Below the pieces are notes generated by a model. It searched no databases. It was not told the DNA's origin and worked only from the letters and a program-made list of their open reading frames with translations. From an uncultured Alphaproteobacteria bacterium (lineage in GTDB: Bacteria > Pseudomonadota > Alphaproteobacteria > Puniceispirillales > Marisalimonadaceae), in NCBI GenBank assembly GCA_937142855.1, contig CAKZQZ010000055.1, forward strand, positions 22,446 to 86,445: 64,000 nucleotides of DNA. The letters run 5' to 3'. The translations under genes were made by a program, and so were the position numbers. Positions 47,595 to 56,993 of this stretch are shown here, piece after piece; position 1 is the first letter of the stretch; the number at the start of each line of letters is the position of its first letter.

Positions 47595-48797
47595 ATGGCA
47601 GAAGCATTCGTTTGTGAAGGGACAAGAACCCCAATTGGTAAGTTTGGGGGGGGCTTGTCATCTATTAGAACTGATGATCTTGCTGCAATTCCTCTTGTTT
47701 CTATTAAACAAAAGCTTCAAAAAAGTGACTGGGATAATTTAGAAGAAGTATTTTATGGGAATGCTAATCAGGCAGGTGAAGATAATAGAAATATAGCAAG
47801 AATGGCTCTTCTACTTGCAGATTTGCCTCACACAGTTCCTGGAATTACTCTTAATAGACTTTGCGCTTCAGGAATGGAAGCTATCTCTAGTGCATCAAGA
47901 ATGATTAAATCTAAAGAAGCAGATTTTACCATCGCTGGTGGTGCAGAAAGTATGAGCAGGGCTCCTTTTGTTATGCCAAAAGCAAGCACAGCGTTTTCAA
48001 GAAATGCTGAAATATATGATACAACAATTGGATGGAGGTTTGTTAACCCCAAGATGAAATCTGCATATGGTATAGACTCAATGCCAGAAACAGCTGAAAA
48101 CGTTGCTGAAAAATATCAAGTCAGTCGTGAAGATCAAGACAAAATGGCTTTAGCTAGCCAAGATAAAGCAGCTAGATCTATATCAAATGGAAGGCTTGCC
48201 AAAGAAATTACACCAGTAGAAATACCTCAAAGAAAAGGAAATAACATAATCATTGATAAAGATGAACATCCAAGAGGTACATCTATTGAAAAACTTGGCT
48301 CTCTTCCCACTCCATTCAAAAAAGATGGAACTGTGACTGCTGGAAATGCAAGTGGTGTTAATGATGGTGCAGCTGCTGTTGTTGTTGCGAGTGAGGAAGG
48401 AATCAAGAGAAATCATTTAACACCTATGGTAAGGATAGTATCGGCTGCCAGTTGTGGTGTTGAACCTGCATATATGGGAATTGGTCCCGTACCAGCATCC
48501 CTTAAAGCTTTGAAAATTGCTGGATTACAAATGGATGATATAGATATTATCGAAATAAATGAAGCATTTGCTGCTCAAGGATTAGCAAGCCTTCGATCAT
48601 TAGGTGTAGCTGATGATGATGAGAGAGTTAATCCTAACGGGGGAGCTATTGCTCTTGGGCACCCATTAGGTATGTCTGGAACAAGATTGGTTTTAACAGC
48701 CGCTCAAGAATTAATTGAAAAAAATAAAAAATATGCGTTATGTACAATGTGTGTTGGAGTTGGTCAGGGAAGCTCGATAATATTAGAAAGGGTCTAA
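47595..48797 (+). CDS. Acetyl-CoA acyltransferase (thiolase), PcaF/beta-ketoadipyl-CoA thiolase-like
   Basis: The 400-residue thiolase has nucleophile Cys90 (LNRLCASGMEA), the His of NEAFAAQG, and the second Cys near CTMCVGVGQG, with GGAIALGHPLGMSGTR. It cleaves or forms 3-oxoacyl-CoA. The N-terminal EGTRTPIGKFGG and overall length resemble 3-oxoadipyl-CoA/acetyl-CoA C-acyltransferases; no other ring-cleavage genes flank it, so the substrate is open. Confidence 0.92.
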   Translation: MAEAFVCEGTRTPIGKFGGGLSSIRTDDLAAIPLVSIKQKLQKSDWDNLEEVFYGNANQAGEDNRNIARMALLLADLPHTVPGITLNRLCASGMEAISSASRMIKSKEADFTIAGGAESMSRAPFVMPKASTAFSRNAEIYDTTIGWRFVNPKMKSAYGIDSMPETAENVAEKYQVSREDQDKMALASQDKAARSISNGRLAKEITPVEIPQRKGNNIIIDKDEHPRGTSIEKLGSLPTPFKKDGTVTAGNASGVNDGAAAVVVASEEGIKRNHLTPMVRIVSAASCGVEPAYMGIGPVPASLKALKIAGLQMDDIDIIEINEAFAAQGLASLRSLGVADDDERVNPNGGAIALGHPLGMSGTRLVLTAAQELIEKNKKYALCTMCVGVGQGSSIILERV

Positions 48798-48805
48798 TAC
48801 AAATT

Positions 48806-49927
48806 TTAATTAGATTGGTAGGCCTGCCTATCTATAGATACAGAGCTAATATATACGAATACTCTAGAATTTTCATTTAAATTCAACTTCTGATAATTAT
48901 ACGTTGTTACTCTGGCTCTAATCTTCTGAGCCAACTCATTTGTTTTGGAATTGACTAACGCAATTACAACTTCTGTAAAAGCTGTATTATTCTCTTTTTC
49001 AACTTTTAATATTAAGCCTTCCAATTCATTTTCAACAACTGGAGAGGTAAGCTTAATTGGAGATACTAATATGTCCCTAGACCTTATTCTTACCCTAATA
49101 TTATTACCTTCAGAGGCAGGATTGCCAGGAATAATAAGCTTTTGACCATTTATATCTAAAGTTGTAATGTTTAAGAGATCATTTGAAGCAATTACTGTTC
49201 CTTCAAGTACAGAACTTGATTCAAACTTACCAATCAGACTTTGAAATGATTTATTATTTAAGATCTCTGGTAAAATACCATAGTCTATTTTTTTTCCTTT
49301 ATTAATAAGAATTAATTCGTCAGCTATTTGAGATATTTCTTCTAAAGAATGAGTAATGTATAAAATTGGAATCTTGTATTTTCGATTTATCATTTTTAAA
49401 AAAATCAATAATTTTGCTTTATACCTTATATCTATTTCTGACATAGGTTCGTCTAAGAAAAGATAGGCTGGTTTTGTTAAAATAGTTCTAGCTAATACTA
49501 CTCGTAATTTCTCACCACCAGATAAATCCTCAGGATACCTTTCTAATAACGGAACTAAATCAAGGTGATCTATAAGTTCTTTCTTTGGAATTATTTTTTC
49601 AGAATTAATGCTAAATTTTTTTCTTTTTTCGGCAAACTCTAGATTATCTTTGATTTTTAAGTGTTCAAATAAAATAGGGTTTTGGAACATAGTACCGAAC
49701 GGTCTTTTATATGCTGGCACTTTATTAGAACTTTCAAAATCAACATTTTTATAAGTAATTGTAGTTTTTAAATTTTTACTAAACCCTGCTATAGCTGAAA
49801 TAATAGTACTTTTGCCTGCACCGTTAGGACCATATAAAACTGTTATTCCTTTTGAGTTAAAACTATGCTCAAAATTAAATGTAATGTTTCCAACTTTTCC
49901 TTCTACTCGTGCATATAAATCTGTCAC
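48806..49927 (-). CDS. modC: Molybdate ABC transporter ATP-binding protein ModC
   Basis: The 373-residue protein has an ABC ATPase (Walker A GPNGAGKST about 34-42, signature LSGGEKLRVVLA, Walker B YLFLDEPMSEID) and a C-terminal MOP/TOBE domain that senses molybdate (GTVIASNDLLNITTLDING, LEGLILKVEKENN). It powers molybdate uptake for the molybdopterin enzymes encoded elsewhere in the window. GTG start overlaps the modB stop by one base. No modA gene is beside it. Confidence 0.9.
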   Translation of the reverse strand: MTDLYARVEGKVGNITFNFEHSFNSKGITVLYGPNGAGKSTIISAIAGFSKNLKTTITYKNVDFESSNKVPAYKRPFGTMFQNPILFEHLKIKDNLEFAEKRKKFSINSEKIIPKKELIDHLDLVPLLERYPEDLSGGEKLRVVLARTILTKPAYLFLDEPMSEIDIRYKAKLLIFLKMINRKYKIPILYITHSLEEISQIADELILINKGKKIDYGILPEILNNKSFQSLIGKFESSSVLEGTVIASNDLLNITTLDINGQKLIIPGNPASEGNNIRVRIRSRDILVSPIKLTSPVVENELEGLILKVEKENNTAFTEVVIALVNSKTNELAQKIRARVTTYNYQKLNLNENSRVFVYISSVSIDRQAYQSN

Positions 49928-50619
49928 TACTTTATCCCCACTACTCTAGTTCTGTTTGAATAGAATAAACTGAGTAAAATAATAAAAGATAAAATTAGCA
50001 TGCCAGCAGCAAGAAAATGAGCTTTACCAAATGATAATTGCTCAACATGGTCATAAATTGAAATGGCTATAACTTTAGTTTTACCATGAATGCCTCCACC
50101 AACCATCAAAACAATACCAAACTCTCCCATTGTATGAGCAAAGGATATAATGAATGATGTTAAAAAACCTCTTTTAGATAAAGGAATTATAATATTTTTA
50201 AATGTATCTAGTGGGCTCGCCCCAAGTGTATAAGCAGTCCTAATAGTATCTTTGCCAATTTTTTCAAATGATGATTGAAGAGGTTGAACCCAAAAAGGTA
50301 AGGAATAGATTATGGATGCCAACACAAGTCCATGAAATGAAAAAATAAGTTGTTCTCCAGTTAACATTATAAAAAACTTACCTAAAGACGTGTCAGGACT
50401 AAAAAAAACGATTAGATAAAAACCTATGACAGTTGGAGGAAGTACCAGTGGTAGAGTAACAATTGCTTCCAAAAAGGATTTTGACCTTTTAGACTCAAAC
50501 GCAAGATAATAAGCTAATGGGGTACCTATTATAGCAAGGAAAAAGCAAGTGATAAGTGCCAGCTTAAGAGTAATAAAAATGGCAGAAATATCTGAGCTTA
50601 AAAGATTATATATTTCCAT
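49927..50619 (-). CDS. modB: Molybdate ABC transporter permease ModB
   Basis: The 230-residue polytopic permease has the EAA-loop motif AYTLGASPLDTFKNIIIPL and several hydrophobic segments, typical of ModB. PLVLPPTVIGFYL is another family landmark. It forms the membrane channel driven by ModC. The periplasmic binding protein ModA, usually first in the operon, is missing here. Divergent from an alpha/beta hydrolase gene. Confidence 0.9.
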   Translation of the reverse strand: MEIYNLLSSDISAIFITLKLALITCFFLAIIGTPLAYYLAFESKRSKSFLEAIVTLPLVLPPTVIGFYLIVFFSPDTSLGKFFIMLTGEQLIFSFHGLVLASIIYSLPFWVQPLQSSFEKIGKDTIRTAYTLGASPLDTFKNIIIPLSKRGFLTSFIISFAHTMGEFGIVLMVGGGIHGKTKVIAISIYDHVEQLSFGKAHFLAAGMLILSFIILLSLFYSNRTRVVGIK

Positions 50620-50689
50620 GCATAAGCCAATTGTGTTTGGTGAAATTTAAACTATTATATACTCAATAGGTTATATCTAGGAGAGAAAA

Positions 50690-51577
50690 ATGTCATTTAT
50701 AAAAACTGATGATAATATTAGTCTTTTTTATGAAAGCACTGGTAAAGGTGATCCAATAATTTTTGTACATGAATTTGCCGGTGATTATAGAAGTTGGGCT
50801 CCTCAGGTAAACTACTTTTCAAGGTTTTATCAATGTATTACTTACTGTGCTAGAGGTTATTATCCATCTGATATTCCTCAAAATGAGGATCAATATAGTC
50901 AAAAAAGAGCATGGCAAGACATAATAAGCGTTATGGACAATTTAAAAATTGATAAAGCTCATATTGTTGGTCTTTCAATGGGAGGGTTCGCAACACTTCA
51001 TTTAGGTATGAATGCTCCAGACAGAGTATTGAGTTTAGTAATTGCTGGTTGTGGTTATGGAGCTATTCCGCTTGATAAAATTAACTTCAACAAAGAAGCT
51101 GATTTTTCAAATGTGTCACTAGAAACAGCAGAGAATATTTTAAATCTTGGAATGGAAAAGGTAGGCTCTGAGTATGCCCTTGGTCCATCTAGAGTGCAGT
51201 TTGAAGTTAAAGATCCTAATGGTTGGCAATTATTCCATGATCAGTTAATCAAACATGATCCTGTTGGATCAGCTAATACTCTTCTAGGAGTTCAAAACAA
51301 AAGGCCTAACTTATATAAACTTGAAAATGAGATAAGTAATATCAATGCACCTACATTAATTATCAATGGGGATGAAGATGATATGTGTCTTGAGGTTGGG
51401 TTATTTCTTAAAAGAACCATAAAGACATCCGGATTGTTAATTGTTCCTAAAACGGGCCACACAATCAACTTGGAGGAACCTGGAATATTTAACCATCACC
51501 TATTAGAATTTTATTCTCGAATTAATGCATCAACTTGGAATAAAAGAGATGAAAGAGCGCATATAATTAAGGTTTAA
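50690..51577 (+). CDS. Alpha/beta fold hydrolase
   Basis: The 295-residue protein has FVHEFAGDYRSW at the oxyanion-hole position, nucleophile Ser96 in VGLSMGGFATL, a late Asp in LIINGDEDDM and His in TGHTINLEEP. Substrate unknown; the fold includes esterases, haloperoxidase-like enzymes and C-C hydrolases. The ATG has AGGAGAG upstream. Its stop overlaps the convergent yajQ gene by 4 bases. Confidence 0.88.
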   Translation: MSFIKTDDNISLFYESTGKGDPIIFVHEFAGDYRSWAPQVNYFSRFYQCITYCARGYYPSDIPQNEDQYSQKRAWQDIISVMDNLKIDKAHIVGLSMGGFATLHLGMNAPDRVLSLVIAGCGYGAIPLDKINFNKEADFSNVSLETAENILNLGMEKVGSEYALGPSRVQFEVKDPNGWQLFHDQLIKHDPVGSANTLLGVQNKRPNLYKLENEISNINAPTLIINGDEDDMCLEVGLFLKRTIKTSGLLIVPKTGHTINLEEPGIFNHHLLEFYSRINASTWNKRDERAHIIKV

Positions 51578-52059
51578 TCTCGAAAATTTTCATACTGCAA
51601 TGGATGCTTTAAGTTTAATTCTTTTATCAATTGAATAGCGTTTTGAAGATCATCCCTTTTTTTACCTGATACTCTCACTTCATCACCTTGTATCGACGTT
51701 TGCAATTTAGTTTTAGATCCTTTAATTGCTTTTATAATTTTTTGTGCTGTTTCTCTATCAACTCCTTGTTTGATCAAAACAGATTGGCGAATAGAATTGC
51801 CCGTTGCCGCTTCAGGCTTTTCAAACTCTAATGCGCCCGTATCAACTTTCTTCCTGGTTAAATGAGTTAAAATCAGCTCTTCTACCTGTCTTCTTTTAAG
51901 TTCATCATCTGCCTTTAAAATTATTTTATCATCCTGTAGTTCTACTTCACACAAACTACCTTTAAAATCATACCTCGTATTTATTTCTTTCTTAACACCA
52001 TCAAGTGCATTTTGAACTGAGGGCATGTCTATTTTGCTGACAATATCAAAACTTGGCAT
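51574..52059 (-). CDS. YajQ family cyclic di-GMP-binding protein
   Basis: The 161-residue protein is standard YajQ: MPSFDIVSKIDMPSVQNALD, TRYDFKGS, and VRVSGKKRDDLQNAIQLIK near the end. YajQ proteins bind nucleotides and in some bacteria cyclic di-GMP; no cyclic di-GMP enzyme is in the window. Monocistronic between two convergent/divergent genes. Confidence 0.93.
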   Translation of the reverse strand: MPSFDIVSKIDMPSVQNALDGVKKEINTRYDFKGSLCEVELQDDKIILKADDELKRRQVEELILTHLTRKKVDTGALEFEKPEAATGNSIRQSVLIKQGVDRETAQKIIKAIKGSKTKLQTSIQGDEVRVSGKKRDDLQNAIQLIKELNLKHPLQYENFRD

Positions 52060-52183
52060 ATAATTTTTCCTCTTATCAATTATAATTTTTTAAATTCAAT
52101 TTATTATAACAAATCAAATAAAAGTTGATAGAGGCGATGTTAAAATATAGATTAAAGTTTTTTAACAATAAATCTAAAACTAA

Positions 52184-52981
52184 ATGGATACTTTATTCAA
52201 AATACTTCTATTGATACTTGTAATAATAAGTTCTTATTTTCTTTTTATTAATTTTAATTTGTTATCAATAATTCCTATATGGATAATATGTGGTTTAATT
52301 GATGTCTCAAGACATAAAACTATAAATCACAAACTAATCAAAGAATATTTTTTAGGTAAAGGTTTTTTAACGTTTATATTATCTCCACTAAATCTTTTGG
52401 GTGATCTACTATCTTATAGAAACCTTCACACATTCAAGATTGAAGATCTCCCAGTTAGTCATCAAAATGAGATTAATGAAATTGTTAAACTATTTGATGA
52501 AAATAAACAAAAAATCTCAAAACGTTTTGAAGAAAATAAAGAAGATAGTAGAACTATGCTATTTTACCAATGGTATGGATATAAGCTAGATGACACAATT
52601 TCTGAATTTAATAATAACTATAAATATATAAAAACCATTGGTGTATCATTATTTAGAGAGAAAACATCAACATCGAGACATTTTGGTCCTTTGAGGATGA
52701 CTTATCGTATATTATATAATTTCAATAAAGTTAAAAAGGAAGGTTCTTTCATTGAAGCGGATGGACGAATTAATAAATGGAAATATGACCCTTTATTTAT
52801 TTTTGATGATACATTAATACATCAAAGTTTTAATGAAGAAGATGATTTGAGATACTGTGCTTTTATTGATATAATAAGACCATCCTATTTTGATAGCATA
52901 ATGAAATTAATTCTAAGTGGTATTGGTTTTATTTTGAAAAACACAAAAAGTATATTTTATAAAAATTGGAAAATGATTTAA
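52184..52981 (+). CDS. Membrane-anchored AspH-like (aspartyl/asparaginyl beta-hydroxylase) Fe(II)/2-oxoglutarate dioxygenase
   Basis: The 265-residue protein has one or two N-terminal hydrophobic helices (about 5-40) and a C-terminal domain that fits the AspH family: RHFGP with His166, a Gly-Arg-less strand, then FIFDDTLIHQSFN with His213, and RYCAFIDIIRP with Arg223. The two His and the late Arg are the expected iron and 2-oxoglutarate ligands of this family, which uses only two protein metal ligands. It probably hydroxylates a lipid-A-like or other substrate at the inner face of the membrane; related bacterial enzymes act on lipid A. The substrate is unknown. Ends 4 bases before the convergent ADH gene. 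Confidence 0.75.
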   Translation: MDTLFKILLLILVIISSYFLFINFNLLSIIPIWIICGLIDVSRHKTINHKLIKEYFLGKGFLTFILSPLNLLGDLLSYRNLHTFKIEDLPVSHQNEINEIVKLFDENKQKISKRFEENKEDSRTMLFYQWYGYKLDDTISEFNNNYKYIKTIGVSLFREKTSTSRHFGPLRMTYRILYNFNKVKKEGSFIEADGRINKWKYDPLFIFDDTLIHQSFNEEDDLRYCAFIDIIRPSYFDSIMKLILSGIGFILKNTKSIFYKNWKMI

Positions 52982-52985
52982 AAAC

Positions 52986-54125
52986 TTAACCGTTAGGCAT
53001 AAGAATTTGTCTTACAACTTCACCTTTAGATAATTTATCAAACCCTTGGTTTAAATTATCAAAAGTTATTTTACCATCTATTAATTTATCTACTGGCAGT
53101 CTTCCCTGCAGATATAAGTTTAAAAATCTAGGTACATCCCTAACAGGTACACAAGATCCCATATAGCTGCCTAATATTGATTTCTCTTGGGCTACTAAAT
53201 CACTATGGTTAAAGCTAAACTGAGTGTTAATCGGAGACAAACCAGCAGTTACTACCGAGCCTCCATATCTTATAATTTGATAGGCCGTTTCCATTGCAGC
53301 AATGACTCCTGCTAAATCAATTGCAAAGTCTACACCTCCATTTGTTAAATCTCTAATAGCCTCAATAGTATCTTTATTCTTGCTATCAAAACAATGGGTG
53401 GCGCCTAGTTCTTTAGCTCTAATAAATTTTGATGGGTCAATATCTATAGCAACTATTGTCTCGGCACCTGCTAATTTTGCTCCTATTATCCCGTTAAGAC
53501 CTACACCACCTAGACCAATTATTGCAACAGTGTCTCCAGGTCTTATTCTGGCTGTGTTTATTACAGCTCCTACACCTGTCATTACAGCACAACCAAATAG
53601 AGCTGCATCTTGAATATTTATAGACTTATCAATGACAACAACAGATCCTCTGTCAACAACGCTATATTGGGACATGCAAGAAATACCCGTATGATGATTT
53701 AAAACATTTCCATCTAAATCAGAGAGTCTACTGCCTCCAGACATCAACTCTCCCTTTCCTTTAGTAGCTGCAGCCAATTCGCATACTTGCGGTCTTCCTT
53801 CAAGACATCTTCTACATCTCCCACATGATGGAGAAAACTGAAACGATACATGATCTCCTACTTTAATATCTTTAATAGCACTTCCCAACTCAACAACTTC
53901 ACCAGAGCCCTCATGGCCAATAACTAATGGTAAAGGCATAATTCTAGAACCATTTATGACTGACAAGTCTGAATGACAAAGTCCCGCACCCATAACTTTA
54001 ACAAGTATTTCATTCTCTAAAGGGGGTGAAATTTTTATGTCTTCTATAGATAATGGCTTTGATATTTCATAAGGTTCACTTAATGAGTTATCTCTTATGA
54101 CAGCAGCTTTACATGTAATTGACAT
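52986..54125 (-). CDS. Zinc-dependent alcohol dehydrogenase (MDR family)
   Basis: The 379-residue enzyme has catalytic-zinc ligands in GLCHSDLS (Cys) and VIGHEGSGEV (His-Glu), the four structural-zinc cysteines in SCGRCRRCLEGRPQVC, and a Rossmann motif AIIGLGGVGLNGIIGAKLAG. The start VIRDNSLSEPYEI resembles class III/aryl-alcohol type MDR enzymes. It begins directly after the NHase activator stop and is the last gene of the ten-gene operon. Substrate unknown. Confidence 0.88.
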   Translation of the reverse strand: MSITCKAAVIRDNSLSEPYEISKPLSIEDIKISPPLENEILVKVMGAGLCHSDLSVINGSRIMPLPLVIGHEGSGEVVELGSAIKDIKVGDHVSFQFSPSCGRCRRCLEGRPQVCELAAATKGKGELMSGGSRLSDLDGNVLNHHTGISCMSQYSVVDRGSVVVIDKSINIQDAALFGCAVMTGVGAVINTARIRPGDTVAIIGLGGVGLNGIIGAKLAGAETIVAIDIDPSKFIRAKELGATHCFDSKNKDTIEAIRDLTNGGVDFAIDLAGVIAAMETAYQIIRYGGSVVTAGLSPINTQFSFNHSDLVAQEKSILGSYMGSCVPVRDVPRFLNLYLQGRLPVDKLIDGKITFDNLNQGFDKLSKGEVVRQILMPNG

Positions 54126-54491
54126 TTAAATGGTCCTTTGTTTTATTTTAACTGGATCACCGTGAGGGGTTGATAAGTAGGCGTTTATCCAATCATTTTT
54201 TAGAACTGATAAAATTTTTGAATTTGCTATTTCTTTTGTAACAATGATTTCTTCCAAGGCAACCAACCAAGAATTAAAATAATCATCATTGCCATCTAAG
54301 TCTTCTTTGTGAATTCTAGCTCTATTTAGAGATTTTCCAAAATAATCAACAAACTCTTTCCAGCTAAAATTTCCTGATTCAGATAATTGCACAGTTATAG
54401 CAAATAGCTGACTGTGCCATGGGCTTTGAAACACAATTTGATTATCTGTTTTTGAAGTGAAAGGTAATTTATAATTTGGTTTATTATTCAT
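54126..54491 (-). CDS. Nitrile hydratase accessory (activator) protein
   Basis: The 121-residue protein has NHase activator features: a QSPWHSQLFAITVQLSESG segment (the F-x-x-PW-x-x-x-x-FA core) and SWKEFVDYFGKSLNR, with FNSWLVALEEIIV. These small proteins swap alpha subunits and help insert cobalt into the active site. It follows the beta subunit gene by 13 bases, the usual alpha-beta-activator order of cobalt-type nitrile hydratases. It looks like the N-terminal half of the beta subunit, from which activators are thought to derive. Confidence 0.88.
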   Translation of the reverse strand: MNNKPNYKLPFTSKTDNQIVFQSPWHSQLFAITVQLSESGNFSWKEFVDYFGKSLNRARIHKEDLDGNDDYFNSWLVALEEIIVTKEIANSKILSVLKNDWINAYLSTPHGDPVKIKQRTI

Positions 54492-54504
54492 TTGGTTTCG
54501 AATT

Positions 54505-55245
54505 TTACTCAGTATTTAAGTTGAAATATGGTTCCCATAAATCAAGGTAAACCAGGTCATTTTCGTTTTCAGCAGATGTACCCCATAATTCTATAGCTTT
54601 AAATTCAATAGTGTATAAAGGTGTTGGCGTTTCTCCATTGCCATGAGCATTTGTATCAGGCAGGACATGTGATCCATTATATGAATAGACTTTACCCATT
54701 TTACCCATTGCATATGTAGGAAGACGAGTATGACCACCTTTTACATCCTTATTAGGATTATGTTTTAGTGTAATTACATCGTCACCAATTTTGTAAATTG
54801 GTTCGTTTTTCGTTGAACGGAGTGAAGGGCCTCCCCAACCTAAAGTTTTTTGAACATCCTTTGCCAACCAAGTTCTTTGATCAAGTTTAATGTTTTTGAT
54901 TAATTCTGGATCAAGGTTATTAGTTTTGGCTAAATCAACAAATTTTTTAATCTCATTAAGGGAAACTAGTTTTTTATCAACTAGAAGATTAGTTAAAGCG
55001 GCCAACCATTTTTCATAATATGAGAAGTTCATATAATCCTTAGGTGGAAGGCACTCTCTATAATGTCGACTGATATCAAGGTTCCATTGACCAAGTGCAC
55101 CTGCAGCAAGAGTCACAGCCCAAGCTTTGGCATGCCAATCATATTTAAATGTTGGTTCATTATCTTCAACTTTATTATTTTCATTTTTGTATAGTGGAAT
55201 AGGACCATTTCCAAAACGTCCTCCCATATCATGAAGCCTACTCAT
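54505..55245 (-). CDS. nthB: Nitrile hydratase beta subunit
   Basis: The 246-residue protein starts [16 protein letters not shown], a standard beta-subunit N-terminus, includes [19 protein letters not shown] [27 protein letters not shown] with the Arg that reaches the active site, and [18 protein letters not shown] with the second conserved Arg (R-L-P-x-Y). It pairs with the alpha subunit to hydrate nitriles to amides. ATG overlaps the alpha stop by 4 bases. Confidence 0.93.
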   Translation of the reverse strand: MSRLHDMGGRFGNGPIPLYKNENNKVEDNEPTFKYDWHAKAWAVTLAAGALGQWNLDISRHYRECLPPKDYMNFSYYEKWLAALTNLLVDKKLVSLNEIKKFVDLAKTNNLDPELIKNIKLDQRTWLAKDVQKTLGWGGPSLRSTKNEPIYKIGDDVITLKHNPNKDVKGGHTRLPTYAMGKMGKVYSYNGSHVLPDTNAHGNGETPTPLYTIEFKAIELWGTSAENENDLVYLDLWEPYFNLNTE

Positions 55246-55883
55246 TTAACATTCTCTGGCAAACCAGTGCCAATCATAGAGTTACGCGTTACTAACTTTG
55301 CTAATTCAGCCTCACTCATATTCTCGGATCCTATAGGCCTCATAGGTAATACCAAATACCTTAGCTCCGCAGTTGAGTCCCATACCTTAATTTGAACTTT
55401 AGAATCTATATTTAGTCCAAATTCTGAAAGAACTTTTCTTGGCTCTCGAACTGCGCGTGACCTATACTCATCACTTTTATACCATGTTGGCGGAATACCT
55501 AACACAGGCCATGGGTAACAACTACAGAGCGTGCAAACAACTACGTTATGGATTTCAGGTGTATTTTCTACAACAACCATATTTTCACCCTGCCTACCTT
55601 GATAACTTAATTCTCTAATAGCTGATGTTGCATCTTCCAAGAGTCTCTTTTTATAATCGTTATCAACCCATGCCTTAGCAACAACCTTAGCTCCATTTTG
55701 CGGTCCAATATTGTTTTCATATGTATCGATTAATTCATCTAGAGTATTAGGGTCTATTAACCCTTTACTTAATAGTAATGTCTCAATTGCTTTTACCCTT
55801 AATTCGGGATCTGAAGGCAAATGTGAATGTGCATGATCATGTTCATGATCATGATGAGAATGGTTATTTTCTTTAGAATTCAT
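55242..55883 (-). CDS. nthA: Nitrile hydratase alpha subunit, cobalt type
   Basis: The 213-residue protein carries the metal claw [14 protein letters not shown] (Cys117, Cys120, Cys122); Thr in C-T-L-C marks the cobalt type rather than the iron type (C-S-L-C). Two of the cysteines are oxidised to sulfinate/sulfenate in mature enzymes. It hydrates nitriles to amides. The N-terminus has eight His in 14 residues (8-21), interleaved with Asp/Glu, a metal-binding-looking stretch. Overlaps the beta gene by 4 bases; part of the ten-gene operon. Confidence 0.95.
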   Translation of the reverse strand: MNSKENNHSHHDHEHDHAHSHLPSDPELRVKAIETLLLSKGLIDPNTLDELIDTYENNIGPQNGAKVVAKAWVDNDYKKRLLEDATSAIRELSYQGRQGENMVVVENTPEIHNVVVCTLCSCYPWPVLGIPPTWYKSDEYRSRAVREPRKVLSEFGLNIDSKVQIKVWDSTAELRYLVLPMRPIGSENMSEAELAKLVTRNSMIGTGLPENVK

Positions 55884-55921
55884 TTTATTACTCTATTTTT
55901 AGTTATTATGATCATATATCA

Positions 55922-56968
55922 TTATTTAGGAATAAGAACTATTCTGCCATTAACTTTTCCAGCCTTCAAATCTGACATAGCTTGGTTAGCAGTCTCTAGG
56001 TCTTGTTTTTTTACTGGAATCAATTCAACTTTTCCGGATTTAATAATGTCAACAAGCTCCTTTAATTCTCTTAACTCTCCTACATAAGATCCTCTTAAAA
56101 TTGTTGACCTCATTGGAATTAATGGGAGTGACATTTTTAACGAACCACCATAAAGGCCAACAACTACAACCATTCCCCCTTTTTTAACAAGAGATAGACC
56201 AAGGTCTGTGGTTTCTGGCATTCCTACAAAATCAATTGCTGCTGCTGCACCTATACCTATTATATTCCTGATATTTTCAGAATCTTCAGGAGAGAATGCT
56301 TCAGCGGCACCAGCCTCAAGAGCCTTTTCTCTTTTTTCTTTGTCTTTATCAATTACTAAAACCTTACCTTTATGGACTGCTGATGATAACAAAACACCAT
56401 TGATACCAACCCCACCTGCTCCAATTACTATAATCCAGTCATCTGATGAAACTTCTGGTATTTTTTTTAATGCACTAAATGCCGTTAAACCAGAACAAGC
56501 ATATGGAGCAGCTATTGCAGGATCCATATCTCCGTATGAAACTAGATATTTACTATCTGGAACTATTATATGATCTGAATACCCTCCATTTAGACGGGCA
56601 CCTAGATATTTAGGAGCCTCACATAATGTTTCATTATCCTTTTGACATTGTTCACATTTGCCGCAACCAATCCAAGGAAAAACAATACCAGTATCACCTA
56701 TCTGGACACCTTCAGCCTCTTCACCTATATCAACAACAGAGCCTGTAATTTCATGGCCAGGAGTAAAAGGTAATTTAGTACCTCTGTCTGCTAACGTAAT
56801 TCTTTTCCCATCTCCAAGGTCAAAATATCCATCGGCTAAATGAAGGTCACTATGACAAACCCCACATGCAGAAATTTTAACTAGGATCTCTTTTCCTTCA
56901 GGCCTAGGATTTTCATACTCTCTTAACTCTAGTGGTTTACCAAAATCTACAACCTGATAACTTTTCAT
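55922..56968 (-). CDS. Zinc-binding alcohol dehydrogenase (MDR family)
   Basis: The 348-residue protein has the catalytic-zinc motif GVCHSDLHLADGYFD, TPGHEITGSV, the four structural-zinc cysteines in IGCGKCEQCQKDNETLC, and a Rossmann loop VIGAGGVGINGVLL. It is distinct in sequence from the ADH at the other end of the NHase genes. Oxidises or reduces an alcohol/aldehyde. It lies between the lyase gene (25 bases) and NHase alpha (38 bases). Confidence 0.88.
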   Translation of the reverse strand: MKSYQVVDFGKPLELREYENPRPEGKEILVKISACGVCHSDLHLADGYFDLGDGKRITLADRGTKLPFTPGHEITGSVVDIGEEAEGVQIGDTGIVFPWIGCGKCEQCQKDNETLCEAPKYLGARLNGGYSDHIIVPDSKYLVSYGDMDPAIAAPYACSGLTAFSALKKIPEVSSDDWIIVIGAGGVGINGVLLSSAVHKGKVLVIDKDKEKREKALEAGAAEAFSPEDSENIRNIIGIGAAAAIDFVGMPETTDLGLSLVKKGGMVVVVGLYGGSLKMSLPLIPMRSTILRGSYVGELRELKELVDIIKSGKVELIPVKKQDLETANQAMSDLKAGKVNGRIVLIPK

Positions 56969-56993
56969 TTCAAAATCTCTCCATTTACTCTAA

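Noticed and set aside
48825..48836. 12-base copy of the tRNA-Ile2 3' end (TTGGTAGGCCTG, also at 4788-4799) as an attachment-site repeat
   Set aside because: The copy lies in the modC coding region, no integrase or mobile genes are present and the DNA in between is core chromosome.
55826..55862. Repeated CATGATCATG units as a DNA repeat or operator
   Set aside because: They are the codons of the His/Asp-rich N-terminus of NHase alpha.
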